A stretch of 64,000 nucleotides of DNA, taken from positions 1 through 64,000 of the forward strand of contig CAZORA010000003.1 of the NCBI GenBank assembly GCA_964582225.1, in the 5' to 3' direction. The translations under genes were made by a program, and so were the position numbers. Of this stretch, positions 53,283 to 62,377 are shown one piece after another. The stretch is from Dokdonella_A sp964582225 (GTDB lineage: Bacteria > Pseudomonadota > Gammaproteobacteria > Xanthomonadales > Rhodanobacteraceae). How positions within the stretch are numbered: the stretch's first letter is position 1; each line of letters begins with the position of its first letter. The notes beneath the pieces are model-generated. The model did no database searches. It was not told the origin of the DNA and saw only the letters and a list, made by a program, of their open reading frames with translations.

Positions 53283-53387
53283 TGGATTTTCTCGATATTC
53301 CAATTGAGCATGTCGCGGGTCGCGTGCCGATACGGGCCAACCTGTGGCTGATAATGCTTGCCGTCGGAACCGTCAGGAAGTTCGAGC

Positions 53388-54653
53388 ATGTCTTTGCGCC
53401 GTAGTCATTGCCTGGGTTTGGTCTTCCTCGCGTGTGCCGGACCGGCGCTCGGCGCATTGCCGGCTGGTCTCCACCTTAGCCAGATCGCAAGCGGCACCGA
53501 TCAGCCGGTTGCGCTGGGTGATCCGGGCGATGGTTCGGGGCGCCTGCTTGTGGTTGAGCGCAATCAGGGTTTGCGCATCATCGAGAACGGCCAACTGCTG
53601 GCGACGCCGTACCTGTCACTGGACGTACCCACCAACGGTGAATACGGTGTGCTGGGCATTGCCTTCGATGCGCAGTTTGCAAACAATGGCGTGTTCTACC
53701 TCGCCTTCACCGCGCCGTCGGCCGAGCCCCGGCTTGGCAGCGGGCCCGACAACGTCCTGGCCCGTTTCACCGCCAGCAGCCCCGCGGCCGATGTGTTTGC
53801 CGGTACCCGCACCGACATCCTGCGCATTCCCGATGCATCGGTGGTCCACAACGGCGGCGACATTCATTTCGGCCCCGACGGGATGTTGTACTGGAGCATC
53901 GGTGATGACAGCGGCAGTTGGTGGAACTCGCCGCAAGACCTGTGGAGGAAGACCCAGGACGGCGCCGAGTATTACCTGCTCGGCAAGATCCTGCGCCTGG
54001 ACGTGGGCGGCACCAGCACCGCGACGGGCGAAACCTGCGGTGGCGTCGTGGGTAGCGTGCTGCAATACCGCATCCCGGCCGGCAATCCGCTCGTTGGCAG
54101 CAGCAACACCTGCGATGAAATCTGGCACTGGGGCCTGCGCAATCCCTGGCGCTTCAGCATCGATCGCGTGACCGGCGACATGTACGTCGGCGATGTGGGC
54201 CAGGACAACTGGGAAGAGGTCGACCGCGTGACGGCTGGCGCGGCAGGCCAGAACTTTGGCTGGTCGTGTTGGGAAGGTCATGTCAATCCGGGTGGTTGCA
54301 CGCTCTCGGGCACGCCGACACTGCCGGTGTTCGACTATGGGCACAACAGCAACGGCGGCTGGGCGATCATCGGCGGCTTCGTCTATCGCGGCCCCAATGC
54401 GGCCATGCAGGGCATCTATTTCTATGGCGACCTGACCCGTGCAAACGTGTTCTACGCCGAGCCCGCAAGCGGCCACTGGCACGATGACGGCGGCATCACG
54501 GGCGTGCCGCTCACGACGGGACTGAATCCTGGCATGGGTCCCACCGGCTTCGGCCAGGATCGCGCAGGCAATGTCTACGTGCTTGCCGGCAGCAAGGTCT
54601 GGCGCATCGATGCGGACATGGCGGACCTGATTTTCGCCGACGGCTTTGATTGA
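53388..54653 (+). CDS. secreted PQQ-type sugar dehydrogenase with IFADGFD tag
   Basis: 421 residues with a signal (LGLVFLACAGPALGALP). Six-bladed propeller of the soluble glucose/sorbosone dehydrogenase family: QIASGTDQPVALGDPGDGSG, EYGVLGIAFDAQFANNGVFY, VHNGGDIHFGPDGMLYWSIGDD (metal/PQQ His-Asn-Gly-Gly), EIWHWGLRNPWRFSIDR, YVGDVGQDNWEEVDRV, GGFVYRGPNAAMQGIYFYGD. The His and Arg of the NxGGDxxxGxDGxLY and GLRNPWR motifs are kept. It ends MADLIFADGFD, a short C-terminal tag discussed in the findings. ATG at 53388 has AGGAAG 9 bases upstream. It lies at the left edge of the segment between the IS91 relics. Confidence 0.88.
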   Translation: MSLRRSHCLGLVFLACAGPALGALPAGLHLSQIASGTDQPVALGDPGDGSGRLLVVERNQGLRIIENGQLLATPYLSLDVPTNGEYGVLGIAFDAQFANNGVFYLAFTAPSAEPRLGSGPDNVLARFTASSPAADVFAGTRTDILRIPDASVVHNGGDIHFGPDGMLYWSIGDDSGSWWNSPQDLWRKTQDGAEYYLLGKILRLDVGGTSTATGETCGGVVGSVLQYRIPAGNPLVGSSNTCDEIWHWGLRNPWRFSIDRVTGDMYVGDVGQDNWEEVDRVTAGAAGQNFGWSCWEGHVNPGGCTLSGTPTLPVFDYGHNSNGGWAIIGGFVYRGPNAAMQGIYFYGDLTRANVFYAEPASGHWHDDGGITGVPLTTGLNPGMGPTGFGQDRAGNVYVLAGSKVWRIDADMADLIFADGFD

Positions 54654-54726
54654 ACGACGCCGCCGGGCAACCCAAGTTCCGCACTTCCCTCCCGCTCTTC
54701 AGCGTGAAGAGCCGCGCACCGCTTGA

Positions 54727-55016
54727 CGCTCTGCAACTATCCGATCGAGACAGGGTCAACGGCAATCGGCTCGTTCCCGCCCGGCGAGTACACCTTGCAG
54801 GTCGATCGCAGGTTTGATGCCTGGCCGGCGCCGGGTTGGACGACGGAAACCCTGGGCGTGCTGCCGTTCACGGTCGAAGGTGACGTCGTTGCGCCGGCAC
54901 CTTCGGCGGTGCCGGCGCTGGGGATTCCAGGCTTGATCCTGCTCGGCTTGCTGGCCGCATGGGCGGCGCGCAGACGCCTGGGATCCGCGCAGCGTGCCGC
55001 AGCGCGCAACGTTTGA
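54727..55016 (+). pseudogene. truncated IPTL-CTERM-like protein, copy 1
   Basis: Homology begins abruptly at CTCTGCAACTATCC (LCNYPIETGSTAIGSFPPGE) and runs to the C-terminal IPTL-CTERM-like anchor VPALGIPGLILLGLLAAWAA plus RRR. The signal peptide and the first 80 residues present in copies 2 and 3 are missing and replaced by unrelated sequence after the sugar dehydrogenase gene. A TTG at 54723 could open the frame, but without a signal peptide the product would not reach the membrane. Confidence 0.75.
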
Positions 55017-55089
55017 ATCCACCACAGGGGTCGCTGCCGCAGAGTCATCGCCGTAAGGTTGTTGATCGCATCACGATGGGGAGATCGCC

Positions 55090-55590
55090 ATGAACGTCCT
55101 TGCACGGGTGCTGCTGGGATTCGGACTGCTCGTGGCACTGCCGGCGCAGGCCTTCGTCGATCCGCCCTGGATCACGCCCGAACACCCGCAGGCGGGCGAG
55201 ACGGTGTACGTGAANNNNNNNNNNNNNNNNNNNNNNNNNNNNNNNNNNNNNNNNNNNNNNNNNNNNNNNNNNNNNNNNNNNNNNNNNNNNNNNNNNNNNN
55301 NNNNNNNNNNNNNNCCGATCGAGACAGGGTCAACGGCAATCGGCTCGTTCCCGCCCGGCGAGTACACCTTGCAGGTCGATCGCAGGTTTGATGCCTGGCC
55401 GGCGCCGGGTTGGACGACGGAAACCCTGGGCGTGCTGCCATTCACGGTCGAGGGGAACGCCGTTGCGCCGGCACCCTCGGCGGTGCCTGCACTGAGGGTT
55501 CCAGGCTTGATCCTGCTCGGCTTGCTGGCCGCCTTGGCGGCGCGCAGGCGCCTGCGATCCGCGCAGCGCGCGGCAGCGCGCAACGTTTGA
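55090..55590 (+). CDS. IPTL-CTERM-like secreted protein, copy 2 (gap inside)
   Basis: The 5' part gives MNVLARVLLGFGLLVALPAQ, a Sec signal, then AFVDPPWITPEHPQAGETVY. After 100 N it resumes PIETGSTAIGSFPPGEYTLQ, TETLGVLPFTVEG and the C-terminal anchor VPALRVPGLILLGLLAALAA with RRR. In copy 3 the stretch covered by the gap is 127 bases, 27 more than the N run, so the frame would be kept if copy 2 has the same length. The two flanks may come from different real copies. Proposed fate: export, then sorting by the C-terminal helix. Start ATG at 55090 follows GGGGAG. Confidence 0.7.
   Translation: MNVLARVLLGFGLLVALPAQAFVDPPWITPEHPQAGETVYVXXXXXXXXXXXXXXXXXXXXXXXXXXXXXXXXXXPIETGSTAIGSFPPGEYTLQVDRRFDAWPAPGWTTETLGVLPFTVEGNAVAPAPSAVPALRVPGLILLGLLAALAARRRLRSAQRAAARNV
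55215..55314. other. assembly gap (100 N)
   Basis: Exactly 100 undetermined bases inside the tandem array. This is the conventional length for a gap of unknown size, and it lies where near-identical repeats would break an assembly. Confidence 0.98.
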
Positions 55591-55663
55591 ATCCACCGCA
55601 GGGGTCGCTGCCGCAGAGTCATCGGCGTAAGGTTGTCGATCGCATGACGATGGGGAGATCGCC

Positions 55664-58597
55664 ATGAACGTCATCGTACGTTTGCTGCTGGGATTCGGAC
55701 TGCTTGCGACGTGGCCGGCGCAGGCCTTCGTCGATCCGCCCTGGATCACGCCCGAACACCCGCAGGCGGGCGAGACGGTGTACGTGAACCTGCACTACGG
55801 GATCTGTGATGTGATCCTGGTCGGACACAACCCACCCGAAATCACGCAGGTCGGCTCGGCGATACGCATTCTGTTCTGGTCCGTGCACAACACGGATCAG
55901 ATCCTCTGCAACTATCCGATCGAGACTGGCGCGACGGCGATCGGCACGTTCCCGCCCGGCGAGTACACCTTGCAGGTCGATCGCTGGTTTGATGCTTGGC
56001 CCATGCCAGGCTGGACGACGGAAACCCTGGGCGTGCTGCCGTTCACGGTCGAAGGGGACGTCGTTGCGCCTGAGCCAACCGCAGCGCCAACTCTGGGTGG
56101 CCCGGGCCTGCTCCTGCTTGGCTTGCTGGTTGCGTGTGCGGCGCGCAGGCGCCTGCGATCCGCGCAGCGTGCCGTGCTCCTGGCGGTCGTCCTTGTCGTC
56201 ACGCCCTACGCGCGTGCCGATCCGCTGGCAGAACCACCCAGCCATTCCATCGAACTGCTGCTGCGGCTCGCGCCCGACGCGCCGAGCGAGCGGGAACTGA
56301 TCGAATACGCGCAGCGGCCCGGCACGCCGCCGCCGCTGGCGGCGTTCGCCGCGATCCAGCCGACCGCGATCGCGTATGCGACGCCGCTGCGCGCGGAAGG
56401 CGATTTCCTGGCATGGCTGCACGCACACCCCGAATCGCCGCGCGCGCGACTGGAGCGCTACCTGATCGTGCATTACGACGAGGCGATCGACCTGCGCCGC
56501 GTGGTCGAAGCCCTGCGCGCCGATCCGTGGGTCGAGGTCGCCTACGTGCCGCCTCTGCGGCACATGAATGCGATCGAACTGCTCGAGTTCGGCATCGCCG
56601 AAGGGCAAGGCGAGGGTCAGTACGGGCGCGCCGCGCTGAACATCGATGCGGCCTGGGCGCTGACCGGCGGCGGCCACGCGCTGGTGCAGGTGATCGATTC
56701 GGGACTGGCGACGCAGCATCCGCAGTTGCGCCAGTTCGACACGAACGGCCACTACGTCGGCGGCAACTTCGTGCCGGTCGCCTCGCCCGACGTCGGCGGT
56801 TCGCAGCGCAAGAACCCACTGCCGATCGATGCCTGCGTGGATGGCCGCGAGCCGACCTATTTTCCGAACTGTCCAGATGACGGACTGGTCACCAACCTGC
56901 CGCCACCCTGCCGCGCCGACGGCGCGCACATGGTCTCGGCGGATTTCTCGATCGGCCACGGCACCCACGTGAGCGGACTGCTGGCGGCAAACGGCGCCGC
57001 CGGTACGATCAGCGGAACCTGCAAAGACTGCGGCATCGCCTTGTGGAAGACTCTGTACACCGACTGCTCCCAGGCAGGCAACGTCACCCAGAACTTCGAC
57101 GGTAGGTCCGCCGATTTCGCGCTGGGCTTCTCCGGCGACATCGGCGCCCAGGTCGTCAACATGAGTTTCGGCGGCAACGCGATCCCGGAGGACTATTGCA
57201 ACCATCCGCCGCAGAGCGGCTTCCGTATCTGCACCGTGATCGAATACGCGCACGAGCGCGATATCGCCATGGTCGCGGCCTCCGGCAACTGGCGCATCGA
57301 CCTGCAGTTTTCCGCCAATGACACGCGCGTGATCGCGGCCGGCGGCCTGCAGGAGAACCTCGCGTTGTGGGACGACTGGCCAAGCCTGCCGCCGGCGCAG
57401 CAGGTCGTCGAAGGCGGCAGCAACTGGACCGTGCCGGGTGCGACGGCCAGGCAGGAGCTGGTGGCCTCGGCGAAGAACGTGCTGTCGACCACCTATGCCG
57501 GGTTCGACTGGAACGCGACCTATGGCTGCATCGACACCTTCGGCGGCACCGGCTACTGTACGGGCACTTCGATGTCCGCGCCGCAGATCGCCGGCGTAGT
57601 CGCGATCGTGCGTTCGGTCAACCCGCTGGTGCCGGTCGGCAAACCGACCTTCAACCCGATCATTGGCGAGAAGGCCTCGCTGCGCTCGGTGCTTGCCTCG
57701 ACCACCTGGCAGGCGCAGCACAACCTGCCGTGGGCGCCGACGATGGGCCACGGTCGGCCCGACGCCGCGGCGGCCGTGCGCAAGATGCTCGGCAAGGTTG
57801 CCGGCGGTTGGGTGCGCAACCGGGCAACACCGCTGTTTCGCATGTACTCATCGGCAACGGTGGACTACGCCGACACGACTTCGCCGCAGATGGCCGTGGC
57901 GTTGATGACCAACCAGAAGAAGGCGTGGCAACCGGCCGCGAATGCAGCACCGGTTCCTGATCCGGCGACCGGCCCGGCATCCCACTACACGTTTCCGCGG
58001 GCTGGCACGCCGGTCGCGGCGCGGGCAAACGTGTACGTGATGACCACCAACGTCAAACCGCGCGCTCAGTGGCCGGAGCTGATTCCGCTGTACCTGATGG
58101 ACAGGGATTTCCCCTCCGGCCTGGACTTCATGCTGGTCACGACCACCGGCGACATCGAGTCCGCACATGCCGACGGCTACAACCTGCGCACGATCCAAGG
58201 CTATATCTACGCACCCTGCACGCCCGAGGCCACCTGCATGCCGCCCGGCACGGATCGCCTGCTGCGCAAGTGCACGCCGGGTCTGGAGCGCGATTGCGCG
58301 ACCTTCCTGCAGGGCGAGAGCGGCAGTTTTGCAGGCTACACCGCGACCTATCCCGGCGTCAGTTCGCTGCTTGGCTATGCGTATCCGGCGACGGATACGG
58401 ATGGCGACGGCTTGCCGGACGGGTTCGAGTACGTGGTTGGAACCGATCCTGCACTCGCCGATTCAGACGGCGATTCATCCAGCGATGCGCAGGAACTGCC
58501 GATGGTCGGGGTGCCGGTCAGCGAACCGTGCAGCGGCGTCACCGGGGCGCAGAACTGTCCCGGCGCGCGGATATTCACCGATGGGTTCGAGGCGTAG
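55664..58597 (+). CDS. IPTL-CTERM-like domain fused to S8 subtilase
   Basis: 977 residues in one frame. Residues 1-23: signal. About 24-140: the domain of the upstream copies (DPPWITPEHPQAGETVYVNL, TETLGVLPFTVEG). About 145-165: anchor APTLGGPGLLLLGLLVACAA with RRR. Then a second hydrophobic stretch (VLLAVVLVVTPYARA) that looks like the protease's own signal, a propeptide, and the subtilase with Asp345 (VIDSGLATQHP), His432 (IGHGTHVSGLL) and Ser636 (CTGTSMSAPQIAG). The C-terminus has Ca-binding DTDGDGLPDGFEYVVG / ADSDGDSSSDAQ repeats and ends GARIFTDGFEA. Similarity to copies 1-2 stops at about 56170. The fusion may be real, or the protease may start internally; no internal start with a good ribosome site was found before the second signal. 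Confidence 0.82.
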   Translation: MNVIVRLLLGFGLLATWPAQAFVDPPWITPEHPQAGETVYVNLHYGICDVILVGHNPPEITQVGSAIRILFWSVHNTDQILCNYPIETGATAIGTFPPGEYTLQVDRWFDAWPMPGWTTETLGVLPFTVEGDVVAPEPTAAPTLGGPGLLLLGLLVACAARRRLRSAQRAVLLAVVLVVTPYARADPLAEPPSHSIELLLRLAPDAPSERELIEYAQRPGTPPPLAAFAAIQPTAIAYATPLRAEGDFLAWLHAHPESPRARLERYLIVHYDEAIDLRRVVEALRADPWVEVAYVPPLRHMNAIELLEFGIAEGQGEGQYGRAALNIDAAWALTGGGHALVQVIDSGLATQHPQLRQFDTNGHYVGGNFVPVASPDVGGSQRKNPLPIDACVDGREPTYFPNCPDDGLVTNLPPPCRADGAHMVSADFSIGHGTHVSGLLAANGAAGTISGTCKDCGIALWKTLYTDCSQAGNVTQNFDGRSADFALGFSGDIGAQVVNMSFGGNAIPEDYCNHPPQSGFRICTVIEYAHERDIAMVAASGNWRIDLQFSANDTRVIAAGGLQENLALWDDWPSLPPAQQVVEGGSNWTVPGATARQELVASAKNVLSTTYAGFDWNATYGCIDTFGGTGYCTGTSMSAPQIAGVVAIVRSVNPLVPVGKPTFNPIIGEKASLRSVLASTTWQAQHNLPWAPTMGHGRPDAAAAVRKMLGKVAGGWVRNRATPLFRMYSSATVDYADTTSPQMAVALMTNQKKAWQPAANAAPVPDPATGPASHYTFPRAGTPVAARANVYVMTTNVKPRAQWPELIPLYLMDRDFPSGLDFMLVTTTGDIESAHADGYNLRTIQGYIYAPCTPEATCMPPGTDRLLRKCTPGLERDCATFLQGESGSFAGYTATYPGVSSLLGYAYPATDTDGDGLPDGFEYVVGTDPALADSDGDSSSDAQELPMVGVPVSEPCSGVTGAQNCPGARIFTDGFEA

Positions 58598-59167
58598 CGA
58601 ACGAAGCTGGCCGGGGGTATAGGAAGTTCGAACGCCATTCTCGGGCTGCCTGGCGGGTACGCGGAGGTCGTGCAAGCGCAGGCTTGTGCGCGGGGCGGGC
58701 ATGTGCACGCTGGAGTATGGGGCTTCGCGGAACCGTGCATCCGCGCAACCAGAGGTGTTTTCTCCACATACTCCCGAACGCGGGCCGAGTACAGCCCTGC
58801 GGGATCGTGGCCGTATCAGATCGGTAGTCGGTTCGCCCTCGACGTCGTGGGTGGCGGCAGATCACGCAGCCGCAACCGGCGGTGCGCGTGCTGCGGGCCG
58901 GTAGGGCGCCCAATCCAGCACGACATGTTTTGCGAAGCAGGCGAGGGCGGCGCGGGTCCCTCGATGCTGGCGACGATCCGCATGCCGCCGAAGCAGTGGA
59001 TGCAGGTGGTCATGTGAATGCCAAGCATGCGCTTGAGGCGCGCGCCGTCGCTTTTCGGTAAGCACCGCTGGATCACCGACGTTGCGGCCTTGGCTGAAAT
59101 GCGACGCCAGCAGCGCAGCCTTGGGCGCCAGCTGCAACCTCGGCCCCTGGGTCTGGCCCCGCATACC
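58598..59167. other. non-coding region with IS91 relic
   Basis: About 570 bases between the subtilase stop and the amidohydrolase stop. Apart from the transposase relic at 58958-59075, no gene, terminator or clear repeat is seen; open frames here are short and of low quality. Confidence 0.5.
58958..59075 (-). pseudogene. IS91-family transposase C-terminal relic, inverted
   Basis: Minus-strand fragment DGARLKRMLGIHMTTCIHCF then GGMRIVASIEGPA, matching the end of IS91/IS801-type transposases and retaining the CxxC pair. At DNA level it aligns with the relic at 53156-53282 (shared GCGCCTC-AGCGC and CCAC-GGCGGC blocks) but in opposite orientation. The two bound a 5.7-kb segment. Confidence 0.6.
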
Positions 59168-60916
59168 TCAGTAGCTCGCCGGGCCGTGCACGCGCCGCCC
59201 ACCGAACCAGGTTTCGAGCACCCGCGTGCCGCGCAGGGCCTCCAGCTCGACGGCCAGTACGTCGCGGTCGAGCACCGCGAAATCAGCGGACATGCCCACC
59301 GCGATCGAGCCGACGCGCTCGCCGAGCCCGATGGCGTCGGCGGCGTGGCGGGTGTAGGCGAGCAGCATGGCCTCGCGATCCAGGCGCTCGGCGGCGTTGA
59401 GGCCGCCGTCCGGGCCGCCACGGGTCATGCCGTGGTGCATCGCCTCCCAGGGATTGTTGGTGGAGATCGGCCAGTCGCTGGCGCCGGCGATCACCGCGCC
59501 GGCCTTCTGCAGCGAGCGTGCCGGATACTGGCGCTGGAACGCCGCGTCGTCGATGTAGGGCTTGACCAAGTCGATGAGGTAATTGTCGAGCTCGGCCCAG
59601 TGGAGCTGCATCACCGCGATCGCGCCGACCTTGGCGAAGCGCGGATAGTCGGCCGGGTCGACCAGCTGCAGGTGCGTGACCGAATGCGTCACGCCGCAGG
59701 CGCGCCGCTGCCGCGCCTGCTCGATCGCGTCGAGCGTTAGCCTCACCGCCCGATCGCCCAGGGCGTGCACCTGCACCAGCCATCCGCGGGCGTCCGCCGC
59801 GTCCACCAGTCGGGTCAGCGCCGCGCCGTCCAGCAGCATCTCGCCGCGGCTCCCCGTATTGGCGTAGCTGCCGAGCAGAGCGGCGCTCTGCGCCGGATAT
59901 TCCAGCACGCCGTCGGCAAAGATCTTGATGCCGGGCAGGCTCAGGTTCGGCACGTCGAGGAATCGGGCGCACAGCTCGGCGAGGCGATCGAGCTCGTCCG
60001 CGCCGGCGCGCGGGCTCGCGACCAGCAGCGCCGCCACGTGGGCGTCGAGGCCGCCAGCCTCGGCGAGCGCGCGATATGCCGGCAGGACGCCGCTGCCGGC
60101 GGCGCCCGGTGCGCGCGAGAACAGGGCTTCGCCCGGCCCGGCGTTCGCCGCCGGATCCATCCAGGCGGTGATCCCCTGACGATGGTTTTCGCCCACGGCC
60201 CAGCGCGCAGCCTGGAGCAGCGTGGCCGCGCTCGGGCGGGACAGGTGGACGGTCACCAGGTCCAGACCGGCGTCGACCAGCACCCCGTCGGGCCTGCCGC
60301 TCTCGTCCGCGCCGAGAAGGTGTCGCTCGGCGGGTCGCAGGCTCTTCAGCCGCTCGACGTCGATGCCGACCCTGGCGCGCAGCGCCGCGTTGGCCCAGCC
60401 GGTGTGGTAGTCCGAGCCCATCAACAGCAGCGGGCGAGCGCGCCAGCCGCCGGCGTCGAAGTGCCGGGCCAGCGCCGCGGGTTCCGCCCAGGCCGCCGGA
60501 TTGACGCCGAAGACCACGAAAGGAGCAGCGCCGTCGCTCGGCGTGGTCGCGGCGAGAGCGTCGACTCGGCGCAGGAGCTCGTCGTGCGCAAGGCTCTGGT
60601 CGTGCAGATTCGGCGCCTGCGCGGCGAGCCCCGCGAAGATCGCGTGCGAGTGTGCGTCGACCAGCCCGGGCACCACGCGAGCGCCGGCAAGGTCGCTGAT
60701 CCGGGCCTCCACGCCGGCTGCTTCCAGCACCTCGGCGCGCGTGCCCACGGCGAGGAAGCGCCCGTCGCGGACGGCGAACGCTTCGGCAGCGGGCCTCCCT
60801 GGGTCGGCGGTGAAGACCTGGGCGTTGACGAACACCCGCGTGCCCGCAGCGGCCGCGGCGGGCAGCGCGAGCGTCAGCAGCAGGCTCGCCGCCCAGCAAA
60901 TCGTTCGATTGCCCAT
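59168..60916 (-). CDS. secreted amidohydrolase, YtcJ-like
   Basis: 582 residues with a signal peptide (ICWAASLLLTLALPAAAAAG). Amidohydrolase-superfamily metal motifs: VPGLVDAHSHAIFAG (HxH), ITAWMDPAANAG, GIKIFADGVLEYPAQ (family Lys/Asp region), QVHALGDRAVRLTLDAIEQA, VTHLQLVDPADYPRF and AGASDWPISTNNPWEAMHHG. It is of the YtcJ/exoenzyme-regulatory type with a TIM barrel plus a beta-sandwich (VFVNAQVFTADPGRP ... GMSADFAVLDRDVL). The substrate is unknown. ATG at 60916 chosen because it begins the signal peptide. It is 175 bases downstream of the PLP-lyase gene. Confidence 0.88.
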   Translation of the reverse strand: MGNRTICWAASLLLTLALPAAAAAGTRVFVNAQVFTADPGRPAAEAFAVRDGRFLAVGTRAEVLEAAGVEARISDLAGARVVPGLVDAHSHAIFAGLAAQAPNLHDQSLAHDELLRRVDALAATTPSDGAAPFVVFGVNPAAWAEPAALARHFDAGGWRARPLLLMGSDYHTGWANAALRARVGIDVERLKSLRPAERHLLGADESGRPDGVLVDAGLDLVTVHLSRPSAATLLQAARWAVGENHRQGITAWMDPAANAGPGEALFSRAPGAAGSGVLPAYRALAEAGGLDAHVAALLVASPRAGADELDRLAELCARFLDVPNLSLPGIKIFADGVLEYPAQSAALLGSYANTGSRGEMLLDGAALTRLVDAADARGWLVQVHALGDRAVRLTLDAIEQARQRRACGVTHSVTHLQLVDPADYPRFAKVGAIAVMQLHWAELDNYLIDLVKPYIDDAAFQRQYPARSLQKAGAVIAGASDWPISTNNPWEAMHHGMTRGGPDGGLNAAERLDREAMLLAYTRHAADAIGLGERVGSIAVGMSADFAVLDRDVLAVELEALRGTRVLETWFGGRRVHGPASY

Positions 60917-61091
60917 CTCGCCTGTCCCCGCACGCACGTCGAAGCGGCGCAGTATGCCGGGGCAGGGCGCTGCCGTGAACCGGCGCGGCGGACCCGGATC
61001 ACCCTTGCCGCCGGCGGCGAAGCGACGCCGGGCCGATTGGCTCGAACGGCGTGCGGGCAGGCTTTGACCCACCCGCAAGGAGCCGGCGGAC

Positions 61092-62282
61092 TCAAGCGGC
61101 GAGATCGCCGCGTCGTTCACCCTGTTCCAGCGCCTGCCGCAGATCGGCCCACAGATCCTCGACGGTTTCGATGCCCACGGAAAGGCGCACCAGCCCCGGC
61201 GTGATGCCGTACCTGTCGCGGGTTTGCGCATCGAGCACGCGATGGGTCAGGCCGGCGGGATGCTGGATCAGGGTGTCGACCGAGCCCAGGCTCACCGCCG
61301 GCGTCGCGATCTTCACGTTGCGCATCAGGGCTGCCGCGGCGGCGTGGCCGCCTTTGAGCTCGAAGCTGATCATGCTGCCTGGCCCCGACATCTGGCTGCC
61401 GACGAGGTGCGCGTTGGCGACCGTGCCGAGGCCGGGATAGAAGGTTTTCTCTACGGCCGGATGCCCCGCCAGGCGCTTCGCCAGCTCGATTGCGTTGTCC
61501 TGCGCGCGCTCGACGCGCAGCGCCAGGGTCGGCAGGCCGCGATGCAGCAGCCAGGCGCCGAGCGGGTGGAGCAGGGCGCCCGTCGCGGCGCGCACCTGAC
61601 GCAGCATGGCGCCCCACTCGGCATCGCAGGCCACCACCCCGGCAATCACATCGCCGTGGCCGCCGAGGAACTTGGTCGCGCTGTGCATCACCAGCTTCGC
61701 GCCCTGGCGCACGGGCTGCTGCAGCACCGGCGTGGCGAAAGTCGAATCGACCATCACCGGCACCGCGCCGGCAGCCTTGACCGCGGCCTCGATGTCGATC
61801 AGGTCCAGCACCGGGTTCGAGGGCGTTTCGATGATGACGAGCGCCGTATCCGGACGGATCTCGTCGCCGATGGCCTGCGCCGACACCCAGCGTACCGGCA
61901 GGCCCATCAGCCCCGAATCGAGCAGGTGATCGTGCGTGCCGTAGAGCGGGCGCACCGCCAGCACGTGCGCGCCCCGCTGGCGCGCCGCCAGCAGGCAGGC
62001 GCTCGCTGCGGCCATGCCGGACGAGAAGGCCACCGCTTCGCTGGTACCCTCAAGTTCCGCCAGGGCGCGCTCGAAGCGGGCAACGGTGGGATTGAACAGG
62101 CGCGCGTAGATCGGGTTCTCCGCCTCCGCCGCGCCGCCCACCAGGGCGTCGAAGCTCGCGGTGCCGACGTCGAGGTCGCGCACCGGATAGGTCGTCGACA
62201 GATCGAGTGGCGGCGCGTGCACCCCAAGTTCGGCAAAGTCTTCGCGGCCAGCGTGCACGGCGCGGGTCTGGGAGAATCTCAT
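61092..62282 (-). CDS. Cys/Met-metabolism PLP enzyme (gamma-lyase/synthase)
   Basis: 396 residues of the trans-sulfuration family (cystathionine gamma-synthase, gamma-lyase or methionine gamma-lyase). PLP Lys is in MHSATKFLGGHGDVIAG. Other blocks: NPIYARLFNPTVARFERALA, EAVAFSSGMAAASA, IIETPSNPVLDLIDI, VMVDSTFATPVLQQP, AVSLGSVDTLIQHPAGLTH and RLSVGIETVEDL. Sequence alone does not fix which of the three activities it has. I chose ATG at 62282, with AGGTGA 7 bases before it; the GTG at 62291 is part of that site. The divergent Lrp gene 96 bases away probably controls it. Confidence 0.87.
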   Translation of the reverse strand: MRFSQTRAVHAGREDFAELGVHAPPLDLSTTYPVRDLDVGTASFDALVGGAAEAENPIYARLFNPTVARFERALAELEGTSEAVAFSSGMAAASACLLAARQRGAHVLAVRPLYGTHDHLLDSGLMGLPVRWVSAQAIGDEIRPDTALVIIETPSNPVLDLIDIEAAVKAAGAVPVMVDSTFATPVLQQPVRQGAKLVMHSATKFLGGHGDVIAGVVACDAEWGAMLRQVRAATGALLHPLGAWLLHRGLPTLALRVERAQDNAIELAKRLAGHPAVEKTFYPGLGTVANAHLVGSQMSGPGSMISFELKGGHAAAAALMRNVKIATPAVSLGSVDTLIQHPAGLTHRVLDAQTRDRYGITPGLVRLSVGIETVEDLWADLRQALEQGERRGDLAA

Positions 62283-62377
62283 GGCGGTCACCTGATTCCG
62301 AGCGATCGCACAAATATAGAATCGACCGCATGAAAATTGGCCTGACGTCGAAGGATATTTTGTGAGGGGCGCAAAGC

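Larger units (their letters stand above)
54727..56170 (+). repeat. tandem duplication of an IPTL-CTERM-like gene
   Basis: Three head-to-tail copies. Copy 1 (54727-55016) lacks the 5' half, copy 2 (55090-55590) contains the N gap, and copy 3 (55664-56170) continues into a protease gene. Homologous points are 574 bases apart between copies 1 and 2. The about 73-base spacers after copies 1 and 2 (starting TTTGAATCCACC) are also near-identical, so the unit is gene plus spacer. True copy number is uncertain because of the gap. Confidence 0.9.
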
